A stretch of DNA of 64,000 nt from Paracoccus isoporae. GTDB taxonomy: Bacteria > Pseudomonadota > Alphaproteobacteria > Rhodobacterales > Rhodobacteraceae. Shown here in pieces: positions 1 to 8,143 of this stretch (the stretch's first letter is position 1; each line of letters opens with the position of its first letter). The stretch lies in assembly GCF_900101865.1 (NCBI RefSeq), contig NZ_FNAH01000011.1, positions 33,520 through 97,519 of the forward strand. Direction: 5' to 3'. A program made the position numbers and the translations under genes. The notes beneath the pieces are model-generated. The model searched no databases. It was not told where the DNA came from and saw nothing but the letters and a program-made list of their open reading frames with translations.

Positions 1-1
1 G

Positions 2-481
2 AGTTCTGTGTTCGGGCGCCGCACCCATCCGGTCTACGGCAATGTACGGATGCACACAGGGGTCGACTTCGCGGCGGCGCGCGGCACGCCGGTACAGGCG
101 ACGGCGCCGGGCCGCGTTCGCTTCATCGGCCGACGCGGTGGGTATGGCCGGGTCGTCGAGATCGCTCATGGCTCCGACACCCTGACGCGCTATGCGCATC
201 TGAGCGCCGTACCGGACGGGCTCACACAAGGGCAACGCGTGATGGCCGGAGATATGATCGGGCGGGTCGGTGCGACGGGTACCGCGACAGGCCCCAACCT
301 ACATTACGAAGTGCTGGTGGACGGTCGCCCAACCGACCCTCTCTCTGACGACCGATTGGCAGAGGCGGCCGAGCGTGAAGCGGACGACACGGCCGCGCTT
401 GAGCGACTGCGTGAGGCGCGTTCACTTCTTGCTGAGAGGCTCGCCAGCGAATTTGCACAGACGACAACCGAAAGGCTTTGA
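2..481 (+). CDS. M23 family metallopeptidase, 5' partial
   Basis: C-terminal part of a LytM/M23 peptidase, a zinc enzyme of the envelope that cuts peptidoglycan cross-links. The reading frame is open to the left edge of the window, so the true start and any signal peptide are missing; 159 residues remain. Visible motifs are HTGVD (first zinc His and Asp), TRYAHLS (the mid-domain His) and NLHYEV. In typical M23 enzymes the last motif is HxH, so the first of these histidines is Asn here. The tail after the domain is charged and helical. It sits 3 bp upstream of the DUF411 gene and looks like the first visible member of a + strand operon running to lnt. Family assignment is firm; catalytic activity is uncertain because of the Asn. 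Confidence 0.85.
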   Translation, partial: SSVFGRRTHPVYGNVRMHTGVDFAAARGTPVQATAPGRVRFIGRRGGYGRVVEIAHGSDTLTRYAHLSAVPDGLTQGQRVMAGDMIGRVGATGTATGPNLHYEVLVDGRPTDPLSDDRLAEAAEREADDTAALERLREARSLLAERLASEFAQTTTERL

Positions 482-484
482 TCC

Positions 485-943
485 ATGAAACGATTTACTC
501 CCGCCCTTGCCATCGCATTTGCCTTGCTTCCCGCGGCGCAGGCCGTCGCAGAGACGATTCAGATCGACGTCCGGAAGACAAACGGCTGCGGCTGTTGCCT
601 GTCCTGGATGAAGCACCTCGAGGAGAATGGCTTCGCGCCGATGGGCGAGGACATGTTCGGAGGATCTCTTGTGCGCTTCAAACTCGACAATGGCGTGCCG
701 CAGCGCATGGTGTCCTGCCATACTGCTCTGGTCGACGGCTATGTGATCGAGGGCCACGTGCCGGCGGCTGACATCCAACGCCTGCTGGAGGACCGGCCAG
801 ACGCGGTAGGCCTGGCGGTGCCGGGAATGCCCTACGGGTCGCCCGGCATGGGACCGGAGGACGACCGGGAGGCTTACGATGTCTTCCTGATCCACGAAGA
901 CGGATCGACCGAGGTCTACACCAGCTACTCGGCTCCTGACTGA
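485..943 (+). CDS. DUF411 family periplasmic protein
   Basis: A 152-residue secreted protein. Residues 1-22 form a signal peptide (MKRF, then a hydrophobic core, ending AVAE). The mature part has the DUF411 hallmark GCGCC near residue 37 in a thioredoxin-like start (VRKTNGCGCCLSWMKHLEENGF), a further Cys in VSCHTA, and the conserved VPGMPYGSPGM stretch. DUF411 proteins are often encoded beside copper, silver and other metal-resistance genes and are presumed to bind metal in the periplasm; the biochemical role is not settled. A second member lies at 19200-19697. It follows the M23 gene by 3 bp and precedes the ZIP transporter. Confidence 0.85.
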   Translation: MKRFTPALAIAFALLPAAQAVAETIQIDVRKTNGCGCCLSWMKHLEENGFAPMGEDMFGGSLVRFKLDNGVPQRMVSCHTALVDGYVIEGHVPAADIQRLLEDRPDAVGLAVPGMPYGSPGMGPEDDREAYDVFLIHEDGSTEVYTSYSAPD

Positions 944-965
944 ACTCGCGGCAGAACCTTAACAA

Positions 966-1748
966 TTGGAACCCCTCTCCCCCATAGCGCTTGGCTTTCT
1001 TGGAAGCCTGGCCGCCGGATCGCTGACCGCGGTCGGGGCGGTCCCCGTTCTTTTTGGGCGCATCCCGTCCCGGGCCACGCGCGATCTGCTGCTTGGCTTC
1101 GCGGCGGGTGTCATGCTCGCGGCTTCGTTCTTCTCGCTGATCATCCCGGCTCTCGACGCAGCTGAAGGACAGTTCGACAACGGTGCTCTCCCGGCGGCCA
1201 TCGTATGTGTTGCGATCCTGCTTGGCATGGGCGCGGTCGCTCTGATGAACGAACGGCTGCCGCATGAACATTTCAAGACGGGGCGGGAAGGTCCCGACGC
1301 CGCATCGCTGCGGCGCGTCTGGCTTTTCATCATCGCGATCACTATCCACAATTTTCCCGAAGGGCTTGCCGTCGGCGTCGGGTTCGGGGCTGACGGTTTG
1401 TCGGGCGGGTTGCCACTTGCGATCGGTATTGGATTACAGAATGCCCCCGAAGGTCTGGCGGTGGCGGTTTCGTTGCTCGGCGAGGGCTATTCCAGGTATC
1501 GCGCCTGGGGCATCGCCGCCCTGACCGGTCTCGTCGAGCCCGTCGGCGGGCTCATCGGCGCGGGTATCATCGGCATCTCGCAACCGCTGCTGCCTTGGGG
1601 TCTCGCCTTCGCAGCAGGGGCGATGCTCTATGTCATCAGCCACGAGATCATTCCGGAAACCCACCGGTCCGGACATCAGAACAGGGCGACGCTCGGCCTC
1701 GCGGTTGGTCTTGTGATCATGTTGTTCCTCGACGTCTGGCTGGGATAA
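966..1748 (+). CDS. ZIP family divalent metal transporter
   Basis: A 260-residue inner-membrane protein with about eight hydrophobic segments and the two ZIP signature motifs: HNFPEG in TM4 and QNAPEG in TM5, which build the metal site. ZIP proteins move Zn, Fe or Mn towards the cytoplasm; ZupT is the E. coli example. An in-frame TAA at 960-962 forces a start after it, and the only initiator before the first membrane helix is TTG at 966; no clear ribosome-binding site is seen. The loop after TM3 is short and has the motif PHEHF rather than a long His run. It stops 4 bp before lspA. The substrate cannot be read from sequence. Confidence 0.85.
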   Translation: MEPLSPIALGFLGSLAAGSLTAVGAVPVLFGRIPSRATRDLLLGFAAGVMLAASFFSLIIPALDAAEGQFDNGALPAAIVCVAILLGMGAVALMNERLPHEHFKTGREGPDAASLRRVWLFIIAITIHNFPEGLAVGVGFGADGLSGGLPLAIGIGLQNAPEGLAVAVSLLGEGYSRYRAWGIAALTGLVEPVGGLIGAGIIGISQPLLPWGLAFAAGAMLYVISHEIIPETHRSGHQNRATLGLAVGLVIMLFLDVWLG

Positions 1749-1752
1749 GCGG

Positions 1753-2226
1753 ATGAGATCTTGCCTCTTCGTCGGTCTGCTTGCTGCTCTGATCGCCTTT
1801 CTTGTCGATCAGGCAACGAAGGCAATCGTTGTTTCCAATGCGACTGTTCTTAGTTCCGGCGTATCGGTCTTTCCCGGCTTCAATCTCATCTACCTGCGCA
1901 ATGACGGGGTGACCTTCGGGCTTCTCGGCGGTGCGCCGTGGTGGAGCCTTGTCGTATTGGCACTTGGCATCTGCGTCTGGTTGGCGGCTATGCTGATCCG
2001 TTCCAGCAGCCGGGTCGAGGCCATTGCCTATGGTGCGATCATCGGCGGTGCTCTCGGCAATATTCTGGACCGCCTGCGCTATCGTGCGGTGACGGATTTC
2101 CTCGATTTCTACATCGGGACGGCGCACTGGCCTGCCTTCAACATGGCCGATGTTTTTGTGGTTGGCGGCGTGATGCTGCTGCTCATTGCGCCGTGGGTTG
2201 GCGCTCGACTTCAGACCGATTCATGA
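1753..2226 (+). CDS. lspA: Lipoprotein signal peptidase (signal peptidase II)
   Basis: Aspartyl protease of the inner membrane that removes the signal peptide from diacylglyceryl-modified prolipoproteins. The protein has 157 residues and four membrane helices. The catalytic blocks are present: VDQATK near residue 20, GGALGNILDRLRYRAVTDFLDF and FNMADVFVVGG, carrying the two active-site aspartates. It overlaps lnt by 4 bp (ATGA), so the two steps of lipoprotein maturation are translationally coupled. A plasmid-borne lspA next to metal genes is a known pattern (for example the lead operon of Cupriavidus includes an lspA-like gene); the chromosome presumably has its own copy. Confidence 0.93.
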   Translation: MRSCLFVGLLAALIAFLVDQATKAIVVSNATVLSSGVSVFPGFNLIYLRNDGVTFGLLGGAPWWSLVVLALGICVWLAAMLIRSSSRVEAIAYGAIIGGALGNILDRLRYRAVTDFLDFYIGTAHWPAFNMADVFVVGGVMLLLIAPWVGARLQTDS

Positions 2227-3794
2227 AGCCGGGTTTGCCGCAGATCGTTAGTGAGGACCCGAACCTGTTCCAGTGCATGGGTCTTGCCCTTGTTGCCGGC
2301 GGATTGACGGTTTTGACCCTTCCGCCGTTTTCTTGGCTCATGGCGGTCCCTGTCGCCTTCTCAGTGCTCTTTATCGTTCTCCGGAACATCTCAACCTCGC
2401 GCGCTTTCCTTGTCGGTTGGGCTTTCGGACTGGGCCAATTCGGGATTGGAATTTCCTGGATCGCCGAGAGCTTCTATGTCGATGCCGAACGTTTCGGCGC
2501 ACTGGCGATCCCGGCGGTCGCGGGTCTGTCCGCCGGAATCGCCATCTTCCCGGGCATGGCGGCGATGCTTTTTGCCGCCATCATGCAGCGCCGAGCTTTC
2601 GGCGGCATTGCGGCGGGCCTTCTGTTTGCAACCTGCTGGGTGGTCACGGAGTGGCTGCGGGGTCATATCCTGACGGGGTTTCCCTGGAACCTTGCCGCTT
2701 ATGCCCTTGTCGACTATGCCGCCCTGCGCCAACCCGCCGCCTGGGTCGGCAGCTACGGTTTGGGCTTTCTCACGGTCTTCATCGGCATATTGCCAGGTGT
2801 GTTGACTGTGGCGGCGCCAAAGAGACGCGCGCCTGTTCACGTGCTCTTCGCCGTTGCTGTGACGGGTCTCTGGGTTGGCGGTGCGCTTCGGTCAGGGCAG
2901 GACGTGCCGCCGACAGACGTTGCTTTGCGCATCGTCCAAGGCAATGTGCCACAAGTCGAGAAGTGGGTACCGGGCAGCCGCCAGCGAGCCTTAGAAAAAT
3001 ACCTGGGCTTGTCCGCGCAACCCGGACGTTTCGATGTGCTGCTTTGGCCGGAAACGGCCTTCCCCGGCTTTCTGGATGAAGATGCTGCGGCACGCGCGCG
3101 GATATCTGCAGCTTTGCCAGACGGCAGGATCCTACTGACAGGTGCGCCTGACCGAGTGGAGGGCGATGGGGGAACCAGATATTTCAACACGGTTCAGGCA
3201 TACGATGGCACCAGTGAGATTCTGACGGGATATGCAAAACATCATCTCGTTCCGTTTGGCGAATATGTGCCGCTGAGAGGCTGGCTGCCCATCGAACGAC
3301 TGACGGAAGGGTTGGGCGATTTCACGCCGGGACCAGGGCCGCGCACGCTGGCGATCCCTGGCGCGCCTCTGGTCGCGGTGGCGATCTGTTACGAGATCAT
3401 CTTTCCGGGCCACGTGGTCGATGACCTTTTCCGTCCCGACTGGATATTCAACGCCACAAATGATGCCTGGTTCGGAACCAGCATCGGACCCGAGCAGCAC
3501 CTCGCCTCCGCGCGGATGCGCGCGGTCGAGGAGGGGCTTCCCGTGGTCCGGGCGGCCAACACTGGGATATCCGCGATCATCGACGCCAATGGAAATGTCG
3601 TCGCGCGTCTTGATACCGGGGAAACAGGCACCATTGATGCCGGCCTGCCGGGCGCGCGTACTCCAACGCCCTATGCGCGGTTCGGCGACTGGACCTTGTT
3701 GGTTCTTGTTTTTGGGTGCTGGGTCTTCGGCTGGCTGGCCAGTTTGCTCGGACGAGATCCCGATGCGCGGCATTTTGGAACGGAGGTATCCTGA
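2223..3794 (+). CDS. lnt: Apolipoprotein N-acyltransferase
   Basis: Integral membrane enzyme that adds the third acyl chain to the N-terminal Cys of lipoproteins. The ATG at 2223 overlaps the lspA stop and gives 523 residues, the usual Lnt length; a longer open frame running up into lspA is not coding. About six N-terminal membrane helices are followed by a periplasmic nitrilase-fold domain with the catalytic triad: Glu in LLWPETAFPG, Lys in GYAKHHLVPFGEY, Cys in VAICYEIIFPG. A last hydrophobic helix lies near the C terminus. It is the distal partner of lspA, and a small membrane protein gene overlaps its stop codon. Confidence 0.93.
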   Translation: MKPGLPQIVSEDPNLFQCMGLALVAGGLTVLTLPPFSWLMAVPVAFSVLFIVLRNISTSRAFLVGWAFGLGQFGIGISWIAESFYVDAERFGALAIPAVAGLSAGIAIFPGMAAMLFAAIMQRRAFGGIAAGLLFATCWVVTEWLRGHILTGFPWNLAAYALVDYAALRQPAAWVGSYGLGFLTVFIGILPGVLTVAAPKRRAPVHVLFAVAVTGLWVGGALRSGQDVPPTDVALRIVQGNVPQVEKWVPGSRQRALEKYLGLSAQPGRFDVLLWPETAFPGFLDEDAAARARISAALPDGRILLTGAPDRVEGDGGTRYFNTVQAYDGTSEILTGYAKHHLVPFGEYVPLRGWLPIERLTEGLGDFTPGPGPRTLAIPGAPLVAVAICYEIIFPGHVVDDLFRPDWIFNATNDAWFGTSIGPEQHLASARMRAVEEGLPVVRAANTGISAIIDANGNVVARLDTGETGTIDAGLPGARTPTPYARFGDWTLLVLVFGCWVFGWLASLLGRDPDARHFGTEVS

Positions 3795-3961
3795 TGCTTG
3801 TGATCGTGAGCGCTATCGGAGGCGCGATCTGGGGTGGCTATCTGGCACGACGGAGGAGGGGGAATCACCTGGATATCCTCCAATATGCGGTAGTGTCTGC
3901 GATCGCCTTCGGACTTGTCGCCCTGTTTGCAACCATCGTGCTGTCGCGGGTTCTCGGCTAG
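3794..3961 (+). CDS. Small two-helix membrane protein
   Basis: A 55-residue hydrophobic protein starting at ATG 3794, overlapping the lnt stop (TGATG), with a good ribosome-binding site GGAGGT at 3782-3787 inside lnt. It has an N-terminal helix (MLVIVSAIGGAIWGGYLA), a basic loop RRRR, and a second helix near residues 33-53. No family recognised. The position suggests it is the last gene of the M23-DUF411-ZIP-lspA-lnt operon. The start codon chosen removes 26 residues of out-of-context upstream frame that belongs to lnt. Confidence 0.6.
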   Translation: MLVIVSAIGGAIWGGYLARRRRGNHLDILQYAVVSAIAFGLVALFATIVLSRVLG

Positions 3962-4055
3962 CGAGCTTCGAAATTGCGCAAACGTGTCAGCGGCTTGAAG
4001 ACCCGATAGCTCGAGGTCCCGATAGAGAATCGCGCGAATGTGCATCTAGGCGAGC

Positions 4056-4514
4056 TCATTTCTGATTGAGCCGTCGCTCGAACGCCTCCAATGTCGTCCC
4101 GCTGACGTGATGCTCGATCCCTTCCGCATCGCGTTCCGCGGTCTCTTCGTCGATTCCCAGGCTCAGAAGAAAGGCGACGACGACCCTGTGGCGGCGTCGA
4201 CAGATCTCCGCGAGGTCCTGCCCGGCATCGGTGAGGAATATCGCGCGGTATGGCTCCCGCCGGACCAGACCAGCAGCCTTGAGCCGCGAGATGTTCTTGG
4301 TCACGGTCGGCGGCTTCACGCCAAGCCGCTCGGCGATCTCGACCGGTCTGGCCTCCCCGCGCGTCTCGATCAGTTCCGCGATCAGTTCGACGTAATCCTC
4401 CGCCATCTCGCTTTCATGTGCCTGACGCACGGTCGCAAAGCCCTCGGCCTGCGCCTCGGGAGCCCGGTCGACCGCTTCGAATGGCTCACGCCCATGTGAT
4501 TGTAGCTTTGTCAT
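4056..4514 (-). CDS. mntR: Manganese-responsive DtxR-family repressor
   Basis: A 152-residue winged-helix regulator of the DtxR/MntR family: helix-turn-helix at about residues 53-80 (ARPVEIAERLGVKPPTVTKNISRL), wing, then a metal-binding dimer domain ending RDAEGIEHHVSGTTLEAFERRL. It lacks the SH3-like third domain, as expected for MntR rather than DtxR/IdeR. ATG at 4514 is preferred to the TTG at 4550. MntR binds Mn(II) and usually represses Mn uptake or activates Mn handling. It is divergent from the di-heme/ABC operon, whose promoter contains a perfect inverted repeat at 4571-4590, so that operon is its likely target. Confidence 0.85.
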   Translation of the reverse strand: MTKLQSHGREPFEAVDRAPEAQAEGFATVRQAHESEMAEDYVELIAELIETRGEARPVEIAERLGVKPPTVTKNISRLKAAGLVRREPYRAIFLTDAGQDLAEICRRRHRVVVAFLLSLGIDEETAERDAEGIEHHVSGTTLEAFERRLNQK

Positions 4515-4543
4515 ACTCGGGACTTTGCAGCGAAACAGCGGGA

Positions 4544-4590
4544 TTGACAACTTGTTTGCTTCGGGTAGATAAGTTAGCCATGTCTAACTT
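4544..4590 (+). promoter_or_regulatory. Promoter with MntR-type operator
   Basis: A -35 box TTGACA (4544-4549) and a -10 box TAGATA (4566-4571) are separated by 16 bp. Overlapping the end of the -10 and the start site is the inverted repeat AAGTTAG-6 bp-CTAACTT (4571-4590), which resembles DtxR/MntR-family boxes. Binding there would block transcription of the operon starting at 4612. The regulator gene mntR reads away from the same intergenic region. Box geometry is read directly; binding by this MntR is inferred. Confidence 0.7.
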
Positions 4591-4611
4591 TGTACTTTGG
4601 AGGCCGTGGTG

Positions 4612-6489
4612 ATGCGAAATATTATGAGAGCGCTGCTCGCCACACTCGCAAGCGCGCTCCTCCTGTCCGGACCTGTCGCCGCGACGCCGGCCAAGGAGGC
4701 GCCTTGGCTTCCCGAGGCAGCGGCCTACCGGCTGACGCTCTTTCTTGGAAATCTCGAGCCTCTGCCCTGGGACGACATCAAGACCGCCTGGACGGAACCC
4801 TACCGGGGTTCGGAATTCTCTGTCGGAGCGCTGGCGTGGCTGGACCGCAAAAGCGATATCGAGCCTGACGGTCTTCTGAACGCGATGATGCGCGAAGACC
4901 GGCAGGCGGTATTCGCCGAGGCGACGCGGCTCATCGCGCTCAGGATTGAGGAGAATTTGGACCGTGCTCTCGCGGCCGAAGAATCGGCGACAGCACAGCT
5001 GGCGGTGCAGACGGCACGCGAACTCTACCGTGCGTTTGAGGATGGTATCGCGGCGGCCGATCCCGAAGCTGCAAGACGCATCGGCCTCGCCTGGCTGGAA
5101 CTCAACAGCAGCACAGGTTCCGCTGGTGTTCTCGGCGCTGGCGCCACATCTGCGGATCGCGACACGATGGAAGCCGCCCGTGCAGTCATCTCCGGCTATC
5201 TTGCGGAGAACTACCTCCTGGACAGTTTCGCTCCGCGCCGGACGCTGAGCGCCCTGCCGGAAACAGCTGTGCTCAGCGGAAAGGCCATCGAGGTACCGCC
5301 AAGCCTGCCGCCTGGGTCCGACATCTTCGATCAGGACCCGCTGCCGCTGCTCGTGCTCAACTTCGAGGAACAGGGCATCGACGAGACCGACCTGCCGCTG
5401 GTGGCCTACGGCGACATGCTGTTCGACAGCGCGCAACTCTTTGGAAGCCCGGCGCAGGATCTCGGGATCGCCTGCTCGACCTGTCACAACCGCTCGGACG
5501 TCAACCAGCGGCTTTTCATCCCCGGCGCCAGCCACCAGCCGGGTGCGATCGACGTCGACGGCGCCTTTTTCAACCCGATCTTCAATGACCGGCGTGACGA
5601 CCCGCTCGACATTCCCAGCCTGCGCGGCTTGCGTTTTACCGGTCCTTACGGCCGCGATGGCCGTTTCGCCTCCCTGCGCGATTTTACCCGCAATGTGATC
5701 GTCAACGAGTTCGGCGGGAATGAACCGACGCCCTTCATGCTGGACGCTCTCGTCGCCTACATGCTCGAGTTCGACTTCCTGCCGAATTCCATGCTGACGA
5801 CTGATGGCCGTCTGACCGACACGACCCAAGAGGCCGCCCGGCGCGGCGAGGAGATCTTCAATACGCCCTTCGCCGGGCTCGGCGATCGGTCCTGCGCCAG
5901 TTGCCACGTGCCAGACGCGAACTTCCTCGACCGGCAGGCCCACGACATCGGCTCCGTCGCGCCGGGCTACGAGGGGGCCCGCGCCGGTGCGCTGGACACG
6001 CCCACGCTGCTCGGCACGGCCTATACCGCCCCCTATTTCCACGACGGGTCATTGCCGACGCTGGCCGCCGTCGTGGACTGGTTCGACGAGACGAAATCGC
6101 TTGGGCTTACCGAGGAAGACCGCGCCGACCTAACCGCCTATCTCGAGACCGTTGGCGCGGCAGACGAGCCCTATGAAGCCTTCGACACCGAGAACACCGC
6201 TTTCCGGCTGGCATTCGCCGAACTGACGACCTTCGCCTCGACAATCGATACGCTACTGCCGCGGCGGGACGCAGAGCATATCCTGCTGCTGACCGACACC
6301 GTGGCTGCGGACCTTTCGGCCGACGCCAGCACCATGTCGAACCTCCCCGCCCGGCCCGAGGTCTATGCGCTGGCCGAGCGGCTGGCCGCGGTCGGCGCCG
6401 CCGTCCGCGTGGAAGACTGGGAGGCCGCTGAAGCAAGCTGGACCGCGTTCAAGTCCGAAGCCGACGCAATCGAAGAGAGGGCATTCTGA
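4612..6489 (+). CDS. Di-heme cytochrome c peroxidase-like protein with long N-terminal domain
   Basis: A 625-residue secreted protein (signal peptide residues 1-25). Two c-type haem sites are visible, CSTCH at residues 288-292 and CASCH at 428-432, in the arrangement of bacterial cytochrome c peroxidase/MauG proteins. Motifs PSLRGLRFTGPYGRDGRFASL and TPTLLGTAYTAPYFHDGSLPTL are typical of the family. Ordinary members are near 330-400 residues; here about 270 residues precede the first haem site and about 110 follow the catalytic part. ATG 4612 is chosen because GGAGG at 4599-4603 lies 8 bp upstream. It overlaps the next gene by 1 bp, so it is co-transcribed with the ABC transporter. Role in metal uptake or peroxide defence is an inference. 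Confidence 0.8.
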   Translation: MRNIMRALLATLASALLLSGPVAATPAKEAPWLPEAAAYRLTLFLGNLEPLPWDDIKTAWTEPYRGSEFSVGALAWLDRKSDIEPDGLLNAMMREDRQAVFAEATRLIALRIEENLDRALAAEESATAQLAVQTARELYRAFEDGIAAADPEAARRIGLAWLELNSSTGSAGVLGAGATSADRDTMEAARAVISGYLAENYLLDSFAPRRTLSALPETAVLSGKAIEVPPSLPPGSDIFDQDPLPLLVLNFEEQGIDETDLPLVAYGDMLFDSAQLFGSPAQDLGIACSTCHNRSDVNQRLFIPGASHQPGAIDVDGAFFNPIFNDRRDDPLDIPSLRGLRFTGPYGRDGRFASLRDFTRNVIVNEFGGNEPTPFMLDALVAYMLEFDFLPNSMLTTDGRLTDTTQEAARRGEEIFNTPFAGLGDRSCASCHVPDANFLDRQAHDIGSVAPGYEGARAGALDTPTLLGTAYTAPYFHDGSLPTLAAVVDWFDETKSLGLTEEDRADLTAYLETVGAADEPYEAFDTENTAFRLAFAELTTFASTIDTLLPRRDAEHILLLTDTVAADLSADASTMSNLPARPEVYALAERLAAVGAAVRVEDWEAAEASWTAFKSEADAIEERAF

Positions 6490-7364
6490 TGCCGGTCCAT
6501 CTGACCCGTAGAACGATACTGACCTTGGTCGGCGCGGGCGCGGTGTCGCTGGCGACACCTCTCGCCGCGCAAGACGTAACCCTGCGGCTTGCCTTCATCC
6601 CGCAAGAGAACCCCGACAAGCTTCTGGGGGACATCGAGGCCATCACCGGATGGCTGGCAGAGGAGATCGGCGTCCCCGTCGAGGGGTTCGTCACCATCGA
6701 CCATGCAGCGGCGGTCGAGGCGCTGCGCAACGGCGACGCGGATATCTCCTTCATGGGCGCCCTGCCCTTCGTTCTGGCCGAGGCCGAGATCGGTGCCGTG
6801 CCGCTCCTGTCCGAGGTCTACCGCGACGCGCCGAGTTATACGGGCCGCATTTTCGTGCGGCGCGACAGCGGCATCGGCGCGCTCGCAGACCTGCGCGGAC
6901 GCGACATCGCATTCGCGGATCCGATCTCGGAATCCGGCTATCTCTATCCGCTCGCCGAATTCGTGGAGGCCGGGCTGATCGAAGACCCCGGACAGGCGGA
7001 AGCATTCTTCGGCCGCGTCTTCTTCGCGGGCGGCTACCAGCAGGCGATGCAGGCGATGGCCGAAGGCCTGGTCGATGCCGCAGGCGCCAGCCAGTATGCC
7101 GACCTGCTTCTGACGCCGCAGCAACAGGCAGAGGTAACCTGGATCGCGGAAAGCGCGCCGATCCCGAGCCATTTGGTGATCGCTCGCCCGGGGCTCGATG
7201 CCGCTCTGCGGGACCGTTTTGTCGACGCAATGCTGCGGCTCAACGAGCCGGAGCACCGCAACAAGCTGCGCTATTTTTATGGACCGGATGGGTACGTCAG
7301 GGCCGACGGCGCCGCCTATGACGGCGTACGCGATATGGCACGGCAATACGGGCTGTTGCGATGA
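6489..7364 (+). CDS. PhnD-like periplasmic substrate-binding protein
   Basis: A 291-residue binding protein with a signal peptide (LTRRTILTLVGAGAVSLATPLAAQ; the RR suggests possible Tat export). The body matches the phosphate/phosphite/phosphonate binding family: LRLAFIPQENPDKL at the start, ISFMGALPFVLAEAE, SESGYLYPLAEF, FAGGYQQAMQAMAEGLVDAAG and IPSHLVIARPGL. It begins at TGATG, sharing bases with the stop of the di-heme gene, and overlaps the ATPase gene by 4 bp. The true ligand is unknown: the family also includes members that do not carry phosphonate, and the link with mntR points to metal or stress physiology. Confidence 0.8.
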   Translation: MPVHLTRRTILTLVGAGAVSLATPLAAQDVTLRLAFIPQENPDKLLGDIEAITGWLAEEIGVPVEGFVTIDHAAAVEALRNGDADISFMGALPFVLAEAEIGAVPLLSEVYRDAPSYTGRIFVRRDSGIGALADLRGRDIAFADPISESGYLYPLAEFVEAGLIEDPGQAEAFFGRVFFAGGYQQAMQAMAEGLVDAAGASQYADLLLTPQQQAEVTWIAESAPIPSHLVIARPGLDAALRDRFVDAMLRLNEPEHRNKLRYFYGPDGYVRADGAAYDGVRDMARQYGLLR

Positions 7365-8143
7365 GCACAGCTGTCGAAGTAGACGACCTGAGTTTTGCCC
7401 ATACGGGCGCGGACCTCCCGGCGCTGGAGCGGGTCTCGTTTCGGGTTTCGGCGGGCGAGAGCGTCGCTTTGCTCGGCCCGTCCGGGGCGGGCAAGACGAC
7501 CCTGCTGGCACTGCTCGACGGCAGGCTCCAAGGCTGGAGCGGGCGGGTATCGGTTCTGGGTGCGCCGCTCGATCCCGACCGTCCGCCGCCGAGCGCGCGC
7601 CGTCCGGATACCGGTTTCGTGTTTCAGGAGTTTGCATTGGTCGAGCGTTCCTCGGTTCTGCGCAACGTCCTGAATGGCCGCCTGGGGCGCATGTCGCCGC
7701 TGCGGGCCCTGTTGGGATCACCGACCAAACATGATCTGGAGATTGCGCGCACGGCACTTGCCGATTGCGGAATTGCCGATCTTGCCGAACGCAGGGTCGA
7801 CAGCCTCAGCGGCGGGCAGCGGCAGCGTGTGGCCATCGCACGGTGTCTGGCGCAGGAACCGCGCCTAATCCTCGCCGACGAACCGGTGAGCAACCTCGAC
7901 CCCGCGCATGCATGTGAGATCCTGGCGCTGCTGACCGGGGCGGCGCGAACGCGCGGCGCGACGGCGCTGTTTTCGTCGCACCAGCCCGACCTGGCGCGGC
8001 GTTTCGCGCAGCGCATCATCGGCATGCGGGACGGGCGGATCGTGTTCGATGTACCGACCTCCGAGTTGAACGATGATGCGACGGCGGAGCTCTATCGGGA
8101 GGTAGGGCCAATCCCCGGTATCGGCCTCAGGGCGGTGTCCTGA
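7361..8143 (+). CDS. PhnC-like ABC transporter ATP-binding protein
   Basis: A 260-residue ABC ATPase. Walker A is GPSGAGKTT near residue 38, the Q-loop follows in FVFQEFALV, the signature is LSGGQRQRVAIARCL, Walker B is LILADEP and the switch His is in FSSHQPDL. It pairs with the adjoining PhnD- and PhnE-like proteins to form an importer. The start overlaps the preceding gene by 4 bp and its stop overlaps the permease start (TGATG). PhnC-type sequence is clear; substrate is not. Confidence 0.88.
   Translation: MSTAVEVDDLSFAHTGADLPALERVSFRVSAGESVALLGPSGAGKTTLLALLDGRLQGWSGRVSVLGAPLDPDRPPPSARRPDTGFVFQEFALVERSSVLRNVLNGRLGRMSPLRALLGSPTKHDLEIARTALADCGIADLAERRVDSLSGGQRQRVAIARCLAQEPRLILADEPVSNLDPAHACEILALLTGAARTRGATALFSSHQPDLARRFAQRIIGMRDGRIVFDVPTSELNDDATAELYREVGPIPGIGLRAVS

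Noticed and set aside
1938..2222. Upstream extension of lnt to 1938
   Set aside because: Runs inside lspA in another frame; the ATG at 2223 overlaps the lspA stop and gives the standard Lnt length.
4486..6042. 518-codon minus-strand open frame
   Set aside because: Opposes the di-heme gene, whose haem motifs are intact, and would run through the MntR operator.
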